In this document: positions 45,316 through 55,085 of the stretch, piece after piece
Layout of the letters: each line of letters starts with the position of its first letter
How positions within the stretch are numbered: position 1 is the first letter of the stretch
Source of the DNA: an uncultured Bradyrhizobium sp.
GTDB lineage: Bacteria; Pseudomonadota; Alphaproteobacteria; Rhizobiales; Xanthobacteraceae
Assembly: GCF_936928535.1 (NCBI RefSeq)
Contig: NZ_CAKZHY010000099.1
Location: forward strand, 124,001-188,000
DNA: 64,000 nucleotides
Direction of reading: 5' to 3'
Program-made: the position numbers and the translations under genes
The notes under the pieces: model-generated
Seen by the model: only the letters and a program-made list of their open reading frames with translations
The model's database searches: none
What the model was told of the DNA's origin: nothing

Positions 45316-46802
45316 GGACAGTCGATATGAAATGCAGGGCAAATCTGGCGACGATGCGGACCTCCCTGGTCCGCGCCCTGTCGTTCTCGGCCGCTCTCGC
45401 GCTGACGCTTAACCCCGTGCTGACGCCCGTGATTGCGGCAGATTACCGTCCCGCGGCACCGGTTGCGGCCGACGGCCAGATGAACGCGCGCTTCCTTTCG
45501 CTCGGCGTCGGCAAGTCTCTCGTCATCGACCTGCCACGCGACATCAAGGACGTGCTCGTCGCCGATCCCAAGATTGCCAACGCTGTGGTCCGCTCCTCCC
45601 AGCGCGCCTACATCATCGGCGCCTCGGTCGGCCAGACCAACATCGTGTTCTTCGATTCCGCCGGCCAGCAGATCGCCGCCTATGACATCGCGGTCAAGCG
45701 CGACCTCAATGGCGTGCGCGCCGCGCTGAAGCAGATCCTGCCCAATTCCGACATCCAGATCGACGGCCTCGGCGACGGCGTCGTGCTGAGCGGCAGCGCC
45801 GCCAACCCGGTCGAAGCGCAGCAGGCCAACGATCTCGCCGCACGCCTCGCCGGCGGCGCCGACAAGGTGGTGAACTCGATCGTGGTCCGCGGGCGCGACC
45901 AGGTCATGCTGAAGGTGACGGTCGCGGAGGTCGCGCGCAACATCGTCAAGCAGCTCGGCATCGATCTCACCGCGAACCTCAACTACGGCACCTCGGTGGT
46001 GAGCTTCACCAACTCGAACCCGTTCACAGCGCTTGGTCACAACCTCGTGGACGGCAACAGCCTGAGCGCGAAGTTCGGCGGAGGCCCCTCCGTGCAGGCC
46101 ACGCTGCGCGCCATGGAAACCGCAGGCGTGATCCGCACCCTGGCCGAGCCAAATCTGACCGCGATATCAGGTGAATCGGCGACATTCATCGCGGGCGGCG
46201 AATTCCCCGTGCCCGCAGGCTATGCCTGCGATCCCACGACCCATGTCTGTACCACCCAGATCAGCTTCAAGAAGTTCGGCATCTCGCTCAACTTCACGCC
46301 CGTGGTGCTGACCGAAGGCAAGATCAGTCTGCGGGTGATGACCGAGGTGTCGGAACTCTCCAACGACAACGCGATCACGCTGTCGCAGGCCGTCACCTCG
46401 ACCTCGGTCAACTCGGTGACGGTGCCCTCGATCAGGACCCGCCGCGCCGAGACCTCACTCGAAATTCCCTCCGGCGGCGCCATGGCGATGGCCGGCCTGA
46501 TCCAGCAGCAGACCAAGCAGGCGATCAGCGGATTGCCGGGCCTGATGCAGCTCCCGATCCTCGGCTCGCTGTTCCGCAGCCGCGACTTCGTCAACAACTC
46601 GACCGAGCTGGTCGTGATCGTGACGCCCTACATCGTGCGCGCAACGTCGCCGAAGGACCTCTCGCGCCCGGATGACGGCTTCTCTGCACCTGCCGATCCG
46701 CAGGCCGAACTGATCGGCAACATCAACCGCCTCTATGGCGTGCCGGGCCGGACCGAACCGGCAAAGAACTACCGCGGCACTTACGGCTTCATCACCGACT
46801 GA
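45312..46802 (+). CDS. cpaC: Flp pilus outer-membrane secretin CpaC (RcpA)
   Basis: 496 residues; signal peptide to about VIAADYRP. An N0-like domain (SLGVGKSLVIDLPRDIKDVL), a BON-like segment, then the secretin core (VQATLRAMETAGVIRTLAEP, later NLTAISGESATFIAGGEFPV, and ending FRSRDFVNNSTELVVIVTPY). It forms the outer-membrane pore for the pilus. Translationally coupled to cpaB. Confidence 0.95.
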   Translation: MRTVDMKCRANLATMRTSLVRALSFSAALALTLNPVLTPVIAADYRPAAPVAADGQMNARFLSLGVGKSLVIDLPRDIKDVLVADPKIANAVVRSSQRAYIIGASVGQTNIVFFDSAGQQIAAYDIAVKRDLNGVRAALKQILPNSDIQIDGLGDGVVLSGSAANPVEAQQANDLAARLAGGADKVVNSIVVRGRDQVMLKVTVAEVARNIVKQLGIDLTANLNYGTSVVSFTNSNPFTALGHNLVDGNSLSAKFGGGPSVQATLRAMETAGVIRTLAEPNLTAISGESATFIAGGEFPVPAGYACDPTTHVCTTQISFKKFGISLNFTPVVLTEGKISLRVMTEVSELSNDNAITLSQAVTSTSVNSVTVPSIRTRRAETSLEIPSGGAMAMAGLIQQQTKQAISGLPGLMQLPILGSLFRSRDFVNNSTELVVIVTPYIVRATSPKDLSRPDDGFSAPADPQAELIGNINRLYGVPGRTEPAKNYRGTYGFITD

Positions 46803-46823
46803 GGCGGAACGGGGACTTAAGTT

Positions 46824-47558
46824 ATGATTGCAACACGACCCCAGAACCGCCACCGCGCCGCCGGCCTCGGTGGCGTGCTCGTCGGTCTCGCGCTCGCGCT
46901 CGGCGGCTGCCAGCATGACGAGGTCGCGACGGCTTCGATTCCCGACGACTACAAGCAGCGTCACCCGATCGCGATCGAGGAGCAGAACCGCTCGGTCGTG
47001 GTGTTCGTCGGTCACGCCCGTGGCGGCTTGACCGCGGCCCAGCGCGCCGACGTGATGGGCCTGGCGTCGACCTGGATGCACGAGGGGACCGGCGCCATTC
47101 ACATCGACGTGCCCACGGGCACGCCGAATGCGCGCCCGGTCGCGGAATCCATGCGCGAGATTCAGGCGATGCTGGCGGCCGGGGGCGTCCCGCCGCGCGG
47201 GATCATCGCCCGTCCTTACCAGCCGGAAGACAAGCGCTTCCTGCCGCCGATCCGACTGACCTATTCGAAGATCGCGGCGGTCGCGGGCCCGTGCGGCCTG
47301 TGGCCGGAGGACCTCGGCCCCTCGATGAAGAACAAGAGCTGGTTCGAGAACAAGGACTATTACAATTTCGGATGCGCCTATCAGCGCAACATGGCGGCCA
47401 TGGTCGACAATCCGTCGGACCTCGAGCAGCCGCGGCCCGAAACTCCTGCTTACACCGCGCGACGCACTGCCGCCTTCGAGAAGTACCGCAAGGGCTTGTC
47501 GACGTCGACCAGCTATCCCGAGGCCGAAAAGGCCAAACTCAGTGACACCGGCAAATGA
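46824..47558 (+). CDS. cpaD: Flp pilus assembly lipoprotein CpaD
   Basis: 244 residues. Lipoprotein signal with ALGGC before QHDE, then the CpaD domain (KQRHPIAIEEQNRSVVVFVG and, later, GPCGLWPEDLG and NFGCAYQRNMAAMVDNPSDL). It helps localise or stabilise the secretin. It overlaps cpaE by 4 bp. Confidence 0.92.
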   Translation: MIATRPQNRHRAAGLGGVLVGLALALGGCQHDEVATASIPDDYKQRHPIAIEEQNRSVVVFVGHARGGLTAAQRADVMGLASTWMHEGTGAIHIDVPTGTPNARPVAESMREIQAMLAAGGVPPRGIIARPYQPEDKRFLPPIRLTYSKIAAVAGPCGLWPEDLGPSMKNKSWFENKDYYNFGCAYQRNMAAMVDNPSDLEQPRPETPAYTARRTAAFEKYRKGLSTSTSYPEAEKAKLSDTGK

Positions 47559-48820
47559 TCAACTACGCGCGCCAGACTCAGGAAGAGCAGCCGGAGATCC
47601 CGCCGCCGGTCGAGGAGCATATTGCGCCCGCTCCGCGCGTCTCGGTCCAGGCCTTCTGCGAAACCGTCGAGACCGCTGCAGCCGTTCAATCGGCCGGCGA
47701 GGACCGCCGCCTCGGCAAGGCCCATCTGAAGATCCAGATGGGTGGCATGGCGGCAGCCATCGAAGCCTACCGCTCGGCGCCTACGCCGAACGTGATCGTG
47801 CTCGAGAGCGACGCCCGCAACGATCTGCTCGCCGGGCTGGACCAGCTCGCCACCGTCTGCGACGCCGGTACCCGCGTCGTCGTGATCGGCCGCATCAACG
47901 ACGTCATGCTCTATCGCGAGCTGGTGCGCCGCGGCGTCAGCGACTACGTGCTCGCGCCGGTCGGCCCGATCGACGTCGTGCGTTCGATCTGCAACCTGTT
48001 TTCGGCGCCGGAAGCCAAGGCGGTCGGCCGCATCATCGCCGTGGTCGGCGCCAAGGGCGGCGTCGGCGCCTCCACCATCTCCCACAACGTCGCCTGGGCC
48101 ATCGCGCGGGACCTCGCGATGGACGCCGTGGTCGCCGATCTCGACCTTGCCTTCGGGACCGCCGGGCTCGACTATAACCAGGATCCGCCCCAGGGCATCG
48201 CGGACGCCGTGTTCTCGCCCGATCGCGTCGATACCGCCTTCATCGACCGCCTGCTGTCGAAATGCACGGACCATCTCAGCCTGCTGGCGGCGCCGGCGAC
48301 GCTCGACCGGGTCTATGATTTCGGCACCGACGCTTTCGACTCGGTGTTCGACACGCTGCGCTCGACCATGCCCTGCATCGTGCTGGACATCCCGCATCAA
48401 TGGTCGGGCTGGACCAAGCGCGCCCTGATCGGCGCCGACGACATCCTGATCGTGGCGGCGCCGGATCTCGCCAATCTGCGCAATACCAAGAACCTGTTCG
48501 ACCTCCTGAAGGCCGCTCGCCCCAACGACCGCCCGCCGCTGTATTGCCTGAACCAGGTCGGCGTTCCCAAGCGGCCGGAGATCGCCGCCACAGAATTCGC
48601 CAAGGCGATCGAGAGCCAGCCGGTCGTCTCGATCCCATTCGAGCCGCAGATCTTCGGCGCGGCCGCCAACAACGGCCAGATGATCGCGGAGATCTCCGCA
48701 AACCATAAGTCTATCGAGATGTTCCTCCAGATCGCCCAGCGCCTGACCGGCCGGAGCGAGACGAAGAAACAAAAGTCGTCCTTGCTTTCACCGCTGATTG
48801 ATAAGTTGCGGGGAAAATAA
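47555..48820 (+). CDS. cpaE: Flp pilus ATPase-like localisation protein CpaE
   Basis: 421 residues. The N-terminal atypical receiver-like domain (to about residue 150) is followed by a MinD/ParA-type domain with the deviant Walker A GAKGGVGASTI and the switch DLDLAFGTAGLD. It directs the pilus machine to its site, at the pole in Caulobacter. Confidence 0.93.
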   Translation: MINYARQTQEEQPEIPPPVEEHIAPAPRVSVQAFCETVETAAAVQSAGEDRRLGKAHLKIQMGGMAAAIEAYRSAPTPNVIVLESDARNDLLAGLDQLATVCDAGTRVVVIGRINDVMLYRELVRRGVSDYVLAPVGPIDVVRSICNLFSAPEAKAVGRIIAVVGAKGGVGASTISHNVAWAIARDLAMDAVVADLDLAFGTAGLDYNQDPPQGIADAVFSPDRVDTAFIDRLLSKCTDHLSLLAAPATLDRVYDFGTDAFDSVFDTLRSTMPCIVLDIPHQWSGWTKRALIGADDILIVAAPDLANLRNTKNLFDLLKAARPNDRPPLYCLNQVGVPKRPEIAATEFAKAIESQPVVSIPFEPQIFGAAANNGQMIAEISANHKSIEMFLQIAQRLTGRSETKKQKSSLLSPLIDKLRGK

Positions 48821-48841
48821 GCCGCCGCATGGAGTTGTTAA

Positions 48842-50305
48842 GTGTTCGGTAAGCGTAGCGGAACAGACACCGACTTTCGGGCTCCCAAGCCCGGCGCCGT
48901 GTCGCCAGAGCCTGCCTCGGCTCCGGCGCCGACGGTGTCGCGCGCGCCGCCCCCGCCGGTAGTCGCGTCCCCGCCGCTCGCCCCGTCCCGGCCGCCGCCG
49001 GCCATGGAAACCCGCCGCTCGGACAACTATTACGAGGTCAAGGCGACCATCTTCGGCGCGCTGATCGAGGCCATCGACCTCGCCCAGCTCGCCAAGCTCG
49101 ATTCCGAGTCGGCGCGCGAGGAAATCCGCGACATCGTCAACGAGATCATCGCGATCAAGAACATCGTGATGTCGATCGCCGAGCAGGAAGAGCTGCTCGA
49201 CGACATCTGCAACGACGTGCTCGGCTACGGCCCGCTCGAGCCGCTGCTCGCCCGCGACGACATCGCCGACATCATGGTGAACGGTGCCGGCACGGTCTTC
49301 ATCGAAGTCAGCGGCAAGATCCAGCGGACCGGTATCCGCTTCCGCGACAACCAGCAGCTCCTCAACATCTGCCAGCGCATCGTCAGCCAGGTCGGCCGGC
49401 GCGTCGACGAATCCTCGCCGATCTGCGACGCGCGCCTCGCCGACGGCTCCCGCGTCAACGCCATCGTCCCGCCGCTCGCGATCGACGGCCCCGCGCTCAC
49501 CATTCGTAAGTTCAAGAAGGACAAGCTGACGCTGGATCAGCTGGTCAAATTCGGCGCGATCTCGCCCGAGGGCGCTGAGATTCTCCAGATCATCGGGCGC
49601 GTCCGCTGCAACGTGCTGATTTCAGGCGGTACCGGCTCGGGCAAGACCACGCTGCTCAACTGTCTCACCAACTACATCGAGCACGACGAGCGCGTCATCA
49701 CCTGCGAGGACGCCGCCGAGCTGCAACTCCAGCAGCCCCACGTGGTGCGGCTCGAAACCCGCCCGCCCAACATCGAAGGCGAAGGCCAGGTCACCATGCG
49801 CGAGCTGGTGAGAAACTGTCTGCGTATGCGTCCCGAACGCATCATCGTCGGCGAAGTCCGCGGCCCGGAGGCGTTCGATCTCCTCCAGGCCATGAACACC
49901 GGCCACGACGGCTCCATGGGGACGCTGCACGCCAACAATCCCCGCGAAGCACTGTCACGCTGCGAATCCATGATCACGATGGGCGGCTTTTCGCTGCCTT
50001 CGCGAACGATCCGCGAGATGATCTGCGCCTCGATCGACGTGATCGTCCAGGCCGCGCGTCTGCGTGACGGCTCGCGCCGCATCACCCACATCACCGAGGT
50101 GATGGGCATGGAAGGCGACACCATCATCACGCAGGACATCTTCCTCTACGACCTGGTCGGCGAGGACGCCAACGGCAAGATCATCGGCCAGCATCGCTCG
50201 ACCGGCATTGGTCGCCCGAAATTCTGGGAACGCGCCCGCTATTACGGCGAAGAGAAACGCCTTGCCGCCGCGCTCGACGCTGCGGAAAAGAAACCGAACA
50301 CGTGA
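48842..50305 (+). CDS. cpaF: Flp pilus secretion ATPase CpaF (TadA)
   Basis: 487 residues from GTG 48842 (FGKRSGTD). A Pro/Ala-rich N-terminal linker, then a type II/IV secretion ATPase: GGTGSGKTT Walker A, LQLQQPHVVRLETRPPN, RMRPERIIVGEVRGPEAFDL and the His box TGHDGSMGTLHANNP. It powers pilus assembly and probably retraction. Confidence 0.95.
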   Translation: MFGKRSGTDTDFRAPKPGAVSPEPASAPAPTVSRAPPPPVVASPPLAPSRPPPAMETRRSDNYYEVKATIFGALIEAIDLAQLAKLDSESAREEIRDIVNEIIAIKNIVMSIAEQEELLDDICNDVLGYGPLEPLLARDDIADIMVNGAGTVFIEVSGKIQRTGIRFRDNQQLLNICQRIVSQVGRRVDESSPICDARLADGSRVNAIVPPLAIDGPALTIRKFKKDKLTLDQLVKFGAISPEGAEILQIIGRVRCNVLISGGTGSGKTTLLNCLTNYIEHDERVITCEDAAELQLQQPHVVRLETRPPNIEGEGQVTMRELVRNCLRMRPERIIVGEVRGPEAFDLLQAMNTGHDGSMGTLHANNPREALSRCESMITMGGFSLPSRTIREMICASIDVIVQAARLRDGSRRITHITEVMGMEGDTIITQDIFLYDLVGEDANGKIIGQHRSTGIGRPKFWERARYYGEEKRLAAALDAAEKKPNT

Positions 50306-50321
50306 GCAGGCCGGCGCAGCC

Positions 50322-51299
50322 ATGAACATTCAGGTCCTTGCCCTCGCCTTCCTCGCCACCGCCGCTGTCGGCGGCATCGCCTGGGTCTTCCTCTATCCGC
50401 TGCTATCAGGCGAACGGAAAGCCGAGAGTCGCCGTGCCTCGATCGGGCGCGCCGATGCGCCCGCGGCCAAGCAGGCGGAGAAAAGCCAACGATCGCGCCG
50501 CGAGCAGGTCGAGAGCTCGCTCAAGGATCTCGAGGCCAGGCGCGCACAGGAGAAGAGCGTTCCGCTTCACATCCGGCTGTCGCAGGCGGGGCTCGACTGG
50601 TCGACGCAGAAATTCTGGATCGTGTCCGGCATCGTGGCGGGCGTGTTCTTCTTCGGCGCGCTGTTTGGCGGCGGCGGCCTGCTGGGAGCGGCCGGCCTCG
50701 CCTTCGCGGGCGGCTTGGGCCTGCCGCGCTGGGCACTGGGCTTCCTGAAGAAGCGTCGCGAGAACAAGTTCCTGGCAGCGCTTCCCGACGCCGTCGACGT
50801 CATCGTCCGCGGCATCAAGGCCGGCCTGCCGCTGTTCGAATCCATCAAGGTCGTCGCGGCCGACGCACCGGAGCCCTTGCGCAGCGAGTTCCTGTCCATC
50901 ATCGAGACGCAGGCGATCGGCATGCCGCTCGGCGAGGCCTGCTCACGCCTCTATGACCGCATGCCGCTGCCGGAGGCCAACTTCTTCGGCATCGTGGTGT
51001 CGATCCAGCAGAAATCGGGCGGTAATCTCTCCGAAGCGCTTGGCAACCTCTCCAAGGTGCTGCGCGACCGCAAGAAGATGAAGGAAAAGATCCAGGCGAT
51101 GTCGATGGAAGCCAAGGCCTCGGCCGGCATCATCGGTTCGCTACCGCCGATCGTGATGTTCCTCGTCTATCTCACGACCCCTGGCTACATCTCCCTGCTG
51201 TGGACCCATCCCACCGGCCAGCTCATGCTGGTCGGCTGCGTCGTCTGGATGTCGATCGGCATCATGGTGATGAAGAAAATGATCAACTTCGATTTCTAA
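50322..51299 (+). CDS. tadB: Flp pilus platform protein TadB
   Basis: 325 residues from ATG 50322 (MNIQVLALAF). GspF/T2SSF domain with a leading helix, two central helices (FWIVSGIVAGVFFFGALFGG and the next), the FLAALPDAVDVIVRGIKAGL core and two C-terminal helices. It forms the inner-membrane platform with TadC. 16 bp after cpaF. Confidence 0.93.
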   Translation: MNIQVLALAFLATAAVGGIAWVFLYPLLSGERKAESRRASIGRADAPAAKQAEKSQRSRREQVESSLKDLEARRAQEKSVPLHIRLSQAGLDWSTQKFWIVSGIVAGVFFFGALFGGGGLLGAAGLAFAGGLGLPRWALGFLKKRRENKFLAALPDAVDVIVRGIKAGLPLFESIKVVAADAPEPLRSEFLSIIETQAIGMPLGEACSRLYDRMPLPEANFFGIVVSIQQKSGGNLSEALGNLSKVLRDRKKMKEKIQAMSMEAKASAGIIGSLPPIVMFLVYLTTPGYISLLWTHPTGQLMLVGCVVWMSIGIMVMKKMINFDF

Positions 51300-51308
51300 C
51301 GGTGCCGC

Positions 51309-52283
51309 ATGGTCGAGTTCCTCGTTACGAAACTGCATGACGCCCACTTCATGACCATGCTCCTGGCAGCCATCGCTGCCAGCGCCACCGTTTATACGCT
51401 GGTGATGCCGATGTTCGCCGGCGAGGGCCTGTCCAAACGCATGAAGGCGGTGGCGAGTGAACGCGAGCGCATCCGGCAGCGCGAGCGCGAGCGCCTCAAC
51501 AAGAACGAGAAGGTCACGCTGCGCCAGACACCCAAACAGCTCGTCTCGAAGGTGGTCGAGGATTTCAACCTCACCAAATGGCTGGCGCAGGAGGCTGCGC
51601 GCGACAAGCTGATCATGGCCGGCTATCGCGGCCACGCGCCCTATGTCACCTTCCTGTTCGCCCGCCTGGTCGCCCCGGTCGTGCTGTTCGTCGGCTCGGT
51701 CGCCTACGTATTCCTGATCGCCCATATGGACCGCCCGATGCCGATCAAGATCGGCATCTGCGTCGGCGCTGCCTATCTCGGCCTGCAGGCGCCGATGCTG
51801 TTCCTGAAGAACGCGATCTCCAAGCGCCAGCTCCAGATCAAGCGCGCCTTTCCCGATGCGCTCGACCTGCTGCTGATCTGCATCGAGTCCGGCATGTCGG
51901 TAGAAATGGCGTTCCGCAAGGTCGCCACCGAAATCGTCAGCCAGTCGATCGCGCTGTCCGAGGAGTTCACCCTGACCACCGCCGAGCTGTCCTATTTGCA
52001 GGACCGCAAGGTCGCGTATGAAAACCTGGCGAAGCGCACCGGGCTCGAAGGCGTCAAGTCGGTCTGTCTGGCGCTTCAGCAGGCGGAACGCTACGGCACC
52101 CCGCTCGGCCAATCCCTGCGCGTCATGGCGCAGGAAAACCGCGACATGCGCATGAACGAAGCCGAGAAGAAGGCCGCGGCCCTTCCGCCGAAGCTGACGG
52201 TGCCGATGATCCTGTTCTTCCTGCCGGTGCTGTTCGTCGTCATTCTCGGACCGACCGGCATCAAGATCTCCGAGCTGCACTGA
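51309..52283 (+). CDS. tadC: Flp pilus platform protein TadC
   Basis: 324 residues. T2SSF-domain protein with FPDALDLLLICIESGMSVEM and LGQSLRVMAQENRDMRMNEA, and C-terminal helices ending LPVLFVVILGPTGIKI. It pairs with TadB. Last gene of the plus-strand operon; a stem-loop at 52324-52341 follows. Confidence 0.93.
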   Translation: MVEFLVTKLHDAHFMTMLLAAIAASATVYTLVMPMFAGEGLSKRMKAVASERERIRQRERERLNKNEKVTLRQTPKQLVSKVVEDFNLTKWLAQEAARDKLIMAGYRGHAPYVTFLFARLVAPVVLFVGSVAYVFLIAHMDRPMPIKIGICVGAAYLGLQAPMLFLKNAISKRQLQIKRAFPDALDLLLICIESGMSVEMAFRKVATEIVSQSIALSEEFTLTTAELSYLQDRKVAYENLAKRTGLEGVKSVCLALQQAERYGTPLGQSLRVMAQENRDMRMNEAEKKAAALPPKLTVPMILFFLPVLFVVILGPTGIKISELH

Positions 52284-52323
52284 CGCCTCACGGCAAAAGA
52301 GCGAAAACAACCCCATGCACAGT

Positions 52324-52341
52324 AGCCGGCGTGTGCCGGCT
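52324..52341. other. Hairpin between convergent tadC and tadD
   Basis: AGCCGGC-GTGT-GCCGGCT, a 7-bp stem with a 4-nt loop between the tadC stop and the tadD stop. It is preceded by AACAACCCCATGCACAGT, a string I remember as frequent between Bradyrhizobium genes. It could act as a two-way terminator, though it has no clear T-run. Confidence 0.45.
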
Positions 52342-52414
52342 GGCTGTCATGTGGATCGCCTTAAGCGTCGGACCTATCAGATGAAATTCAGACCATCACG
52401 CCAGAGGCGGCGGA

Positions 52415-53227
52415 TCAGTCGGGCTGGCTGAGGGATGCGACCGGGGTGCGCTTGGGCGCGCCGCGCGGACCATTGTTGCGGCTCAGCATCTCCTTCAGAT
52501 AGGCGACGTTCGCCGCGGCCTGGTCGGGCGGCAGGTCCGCCTTCACGATGGTCTCGGCTTCCGCGAAGCGGCCCTGGAGGCCGACCACCAGGCCGAGATT
52601 CTGCCGCACCCGCGAGCTCGCCCGCGGCGATGCATAAGCCTGCCGCAGCGCTTCTTCCGCCTTGGGCAGGTCCCGCGACAGCATGTAGGACAGGCCCACA
52701 TTGGAAAGCACGCCGGGATCACCAGGCGCGATCTTCAGCGCGCTCGCATAATAGGCGCGCGCCTCGTCGTGGCGACCCATCTGGTCCAGGCAAGTGCCCT
52801 GCACCGACAGCAGGCGCCAGTCCGGATTGTCGGGCGAATGCGCCTTCGACAGCACGTCGAAGGCCTGTTGGAAATTGCCGACGTCGGAGAGCGCGCGGCC
52901 ATATTGGGCCAGCAGCGCCTTGTTGCCGGGATTGGCGATCGTCGCCTGTTCCAGCACGGCCGCGGCCTGGGCTTGCTGCCCGTTGGCGCGCAGGGCCTGG
53001 CCATAGACCAGCGCCGCGTCGGCATCCTTCGGATTGGCACGATAGCGCTCGCCATAGGCTTCGATGGCGCGCGCCGGATCGGCTGGAGCTGCCTCCGCCC
53101 TCGGCCCGATCGAGCCGGTGACGTCGGAGAGCTTGGACATTGCCGTGCAGCCGCAGAGGCTCGCGGCCGCCAGCGCGATCAGTGATGCGGACGCAAGAAG
53201 CCGGACAGGACGGAACCGTTGACGCAT
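52415..53227 (-). CDS. tadD: TadD-type TPR lipoprotein
   Basis: 270 residues. Lipoprotein signal with LCGC (cysteine near residue 27), then about five TPR units (DPARAIEAYGERYRANPKDA, KALLAQYGRALSDVGNFQQA, RLLSVQGTCLDQMGRHDEAR, VLSNVGLSYMLSRDLPKAEE). TadD-like pilotins support the Tad secretin. Encoded opposite to the main operon; upstream at 53281-53303 is a GTTAACC...GGTTAAC inverted repeat. Confidence 0.88.
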   Translation of the reverse strand: MRQRFRPVRLLASASLIALAAASLCGCTAMSKLSDVTGSIGPRAEAAPADPARAIEAYGERYRANPKDADAALVYGQALRANGQQAQAAAVLEQATIANPGNKALLAQYGRALSDVGNFQQAFDVLSKAHSPDNPDWRLLSVQGTCLDQMGRHDEARAYYASALKIAPGDPGVLSNVGLSYMLSRDLPKAEEALRQAYASPRASSRVRQNLGLVVGLQGRFAEAETIVKADLPPDQAAANVAYLKEMLSRNNGPRGAPKRTPVASLSQPD

Positions 53228-53280
53228 GACGCTTTGACTCTCGAGCGGATTGATCGAGCCGAACGCGCCAGCAATAGACT

Positions 53281-53303
53281 GTTAACCCTAATGGCCGGTT
53301 AAC
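53281..53303. promoter_or_regulatory. Inverted repeat GTTAACC-N9-GGTTAAC upstream of tadD
   Basis: Perfect 7-bp arms (53281-53287 and 53297-53303) with a 9-bp centre, about 55 bp upstream of tadD and overlapping the stop of the phosphoesterase gene. TTAACC also occurs ahead of the other pilus units (42187, 43260, 44436), which points to a shared regulator such as CtrA. Confidence 0.45.
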
Positions 53304-54807
53304 GGGGAGCTATGCTGCCCTGCGGCGGCGCCTCACCGCCGAGACCGAGGTCCAGACCGAGCAGCTTCACCTGATCATTCATGTCCCGCAGCAGATGCAG
53401 CCGCTGCCGCGCCCTCCCCTCGACGTCGACACCCTCGCGCGGCAGCGCTGGCCATCGGCGCTCGAGGTCGTCACGGTTGATCAGCCTGACGGCACGGAGC
53501 TCGTCGAGCGTGGCGCGGTCGATATCGAGCATTTCGGCGGATAGTCCGATCAACTCGCGCAGCAAGGCTCCCACTTCGGCAAGCGCCGCGACGTGGCGCC
53601 TCTGTGCAGACCTGTCGAGCCGGCGATCGAGATCGGCCAGGGCATGGGACGTCACGAGGTAGACGTAGAGACGATCCGCCCAGCTCTGCCCTTCGTCATC
53701 ATGGAAAGCGGGGCGCGACAGCAATCGGTGAGCGAACGGCAGCACCTGATCCCAGTTCAGCGACGCGCATGAAGCAATCTCGATCGCCGATTGAATGGCG
53801 GGATCGCGGGACAAATCTCGACCGACCGGAAGGCTGATGCGCCCGTCCGGCATGTTCGAATCGAGCGGGCTGAAGGCGCCATCCTTGCGCGGCCGCGAAT
53901 AGCGGGCGATTGTGATCCGGTATTCGGGCTGTTCCGTCGCGGGCAGGGAGCCGAAATGGATGATGTTGAAGCCGGCATCGTCGCCGCCCTGCCCGGTCGA
54001 GGACGGACAGGACAGCACGTAGATCGTGCGCCAGAAATCCTCGCCCAGGCTTCGCGTCGCGCGCGGATCGGGAATCGAATAGCGCGTGAGCCCTTCGACA
54101 TGCCGGTGCCCGTGCAGGACCATGGTGACATTGAGTGACGTCGCCGCTTCGAGGAAGGTGGCGGGCGCGGCGAGATACATCAGCGGCTCGTCGGCCGCGC
54201 CGAGGAACCGCTTGCCCTCGCCCGTCGCCTGCGGCAGCGGATGATGATGCAGCGCCAGCACACGCACCAGGTTCTCCGCTGGCTCGGAATAATCCGCCCG
54301 TCCGGCTGAACCCAAGGCCCCTGCGAGCTCGACGCTGAGCCGGGCAGACTGCGCGACCAACCCATGATAGGCCCGCTCGTCGACATTGCCGCTCGCGAGC
54401 GCCGTCAGGCTGGCGTTGTTGGAATCGAGCAGCATCAAGTCGAGGCCAGCCTGACGATAGTAGACGTTCTTCGAGGTCCGCGGCAGGTGCAAATAGTCAT
54501 AAGCGTCGTGCCGGCCGCCACGCTGGCTCGGACGCTTGGCATCGTGATTGCCGGCAACGGCCTGGATGTCGGTGAACAGGCCGGTCTGCCGCAACGACGC
54601 GATGACCGCGACCGCTTCCTCGAGCGAACGCGGCGTCGGATCATCCACGATGTCGCCCGTGATCAGCAGGACGCGATCGGGAACATCGGCAAAATCCGCC
54701 ATTCGCTCGCGCAGCGCGGCAGTGAGCGCCTCGATTGTCGGAAGCAGCCGGCCTGACCCATCCAGATGCAGGTCGGAGATCTGCGCAATGACGAACGATC
54801 TATCCAT
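53299..54807 (-). CDS. Calcineurin-like metallophosphoesterase
   Basis: Start at ATG 54807 (MDRSFVIAQISDLHLDGSG), which puts the first metal motif at the N-terminus; about 502 residues. Motifs: DLH, LLITGDIVDD, AGNHD and LHGHRHVEG. The last ~200 residues are helical with no recognised domain. Likely a phosphodiesterase; substrate unknown. A single gene. Confidence 0.88.
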   Translation of the reverse strand: MDRSFVIAQISDLHLDGSGRLLPTIEALTAALRERMADFADVPDRVLLITGDIVDDPTPRSLEEAVAVIASLRQTGLFTDIQAVAGNHDAKRPSQRGGRHDAYDYLHLPRTSKNVYYRQAGLDLMLLDSNNASLTALASGNVDERAYHGLVAQSARLSVELAGALGSAGRADYSEPAENLVRVLALHHHPLPQATGEGKRFLGAADEPLMYLAAPATFLEAATSLNVTMVLHGHRHVEGLTRYSIPDPRATRSLGEDFWRTIYVLSCPSSTGQGGDDAGFNIIHFGSLPATEQPEYRITIARYSRPRKDGAFSPLDSNMPDGRISLPVGRDLSRDPAIQSAIEIASCASLNWDQVLPFAHRLLSRPAFHDDEGQSWADRLYVYLVTSHALADLDRRLDRSAQRRHVAALAEVGALLRELIGLSAEMLDIDRATLDELRAVRLINRDDLERRWPALPREGVDVEGRARQRLHLLRDMNDQVKLLGLDLGLGGEAPPQGSIAPR

Positions 54808-55005
54808 TCTGCGCCGTTCAATGCGAAAGCTGGGTCGCCCAAACGATTGAGAGAAATGCAAACGACGAAGAGTTCAATCAGGTAAAAAATCCCGATCGAT
54901 ATCGACCGGGCATCAACGGCGCCGTTGCGCTCGCACACGTGCAGAGACGCATCACGCAACCTAAAACATCAGTCGATAATGCCACAACCGAAACGCTAGT
55001 AAAGC

Positions 55006-55022
55006 CCTGCCGCAGCGGCAGG
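55006..55022. terminator. Possible weak terminator of the 67-aa gene
   Basis: CCTGCCG-CAG-CGGCAGG, a 7-bp stem with a tight loop. Read on the minus strand it lies 63 bp after the stop of the gene at 55086-55289 and is followed by GCTTT. Confidence 0.35.
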
Positions 55023-55085
55023 CGTGAACGGCAGTTCCTCGAGGGAGATACGAGCGCCGGACGGGAAGCGTTTCGGAAGGTCCGA

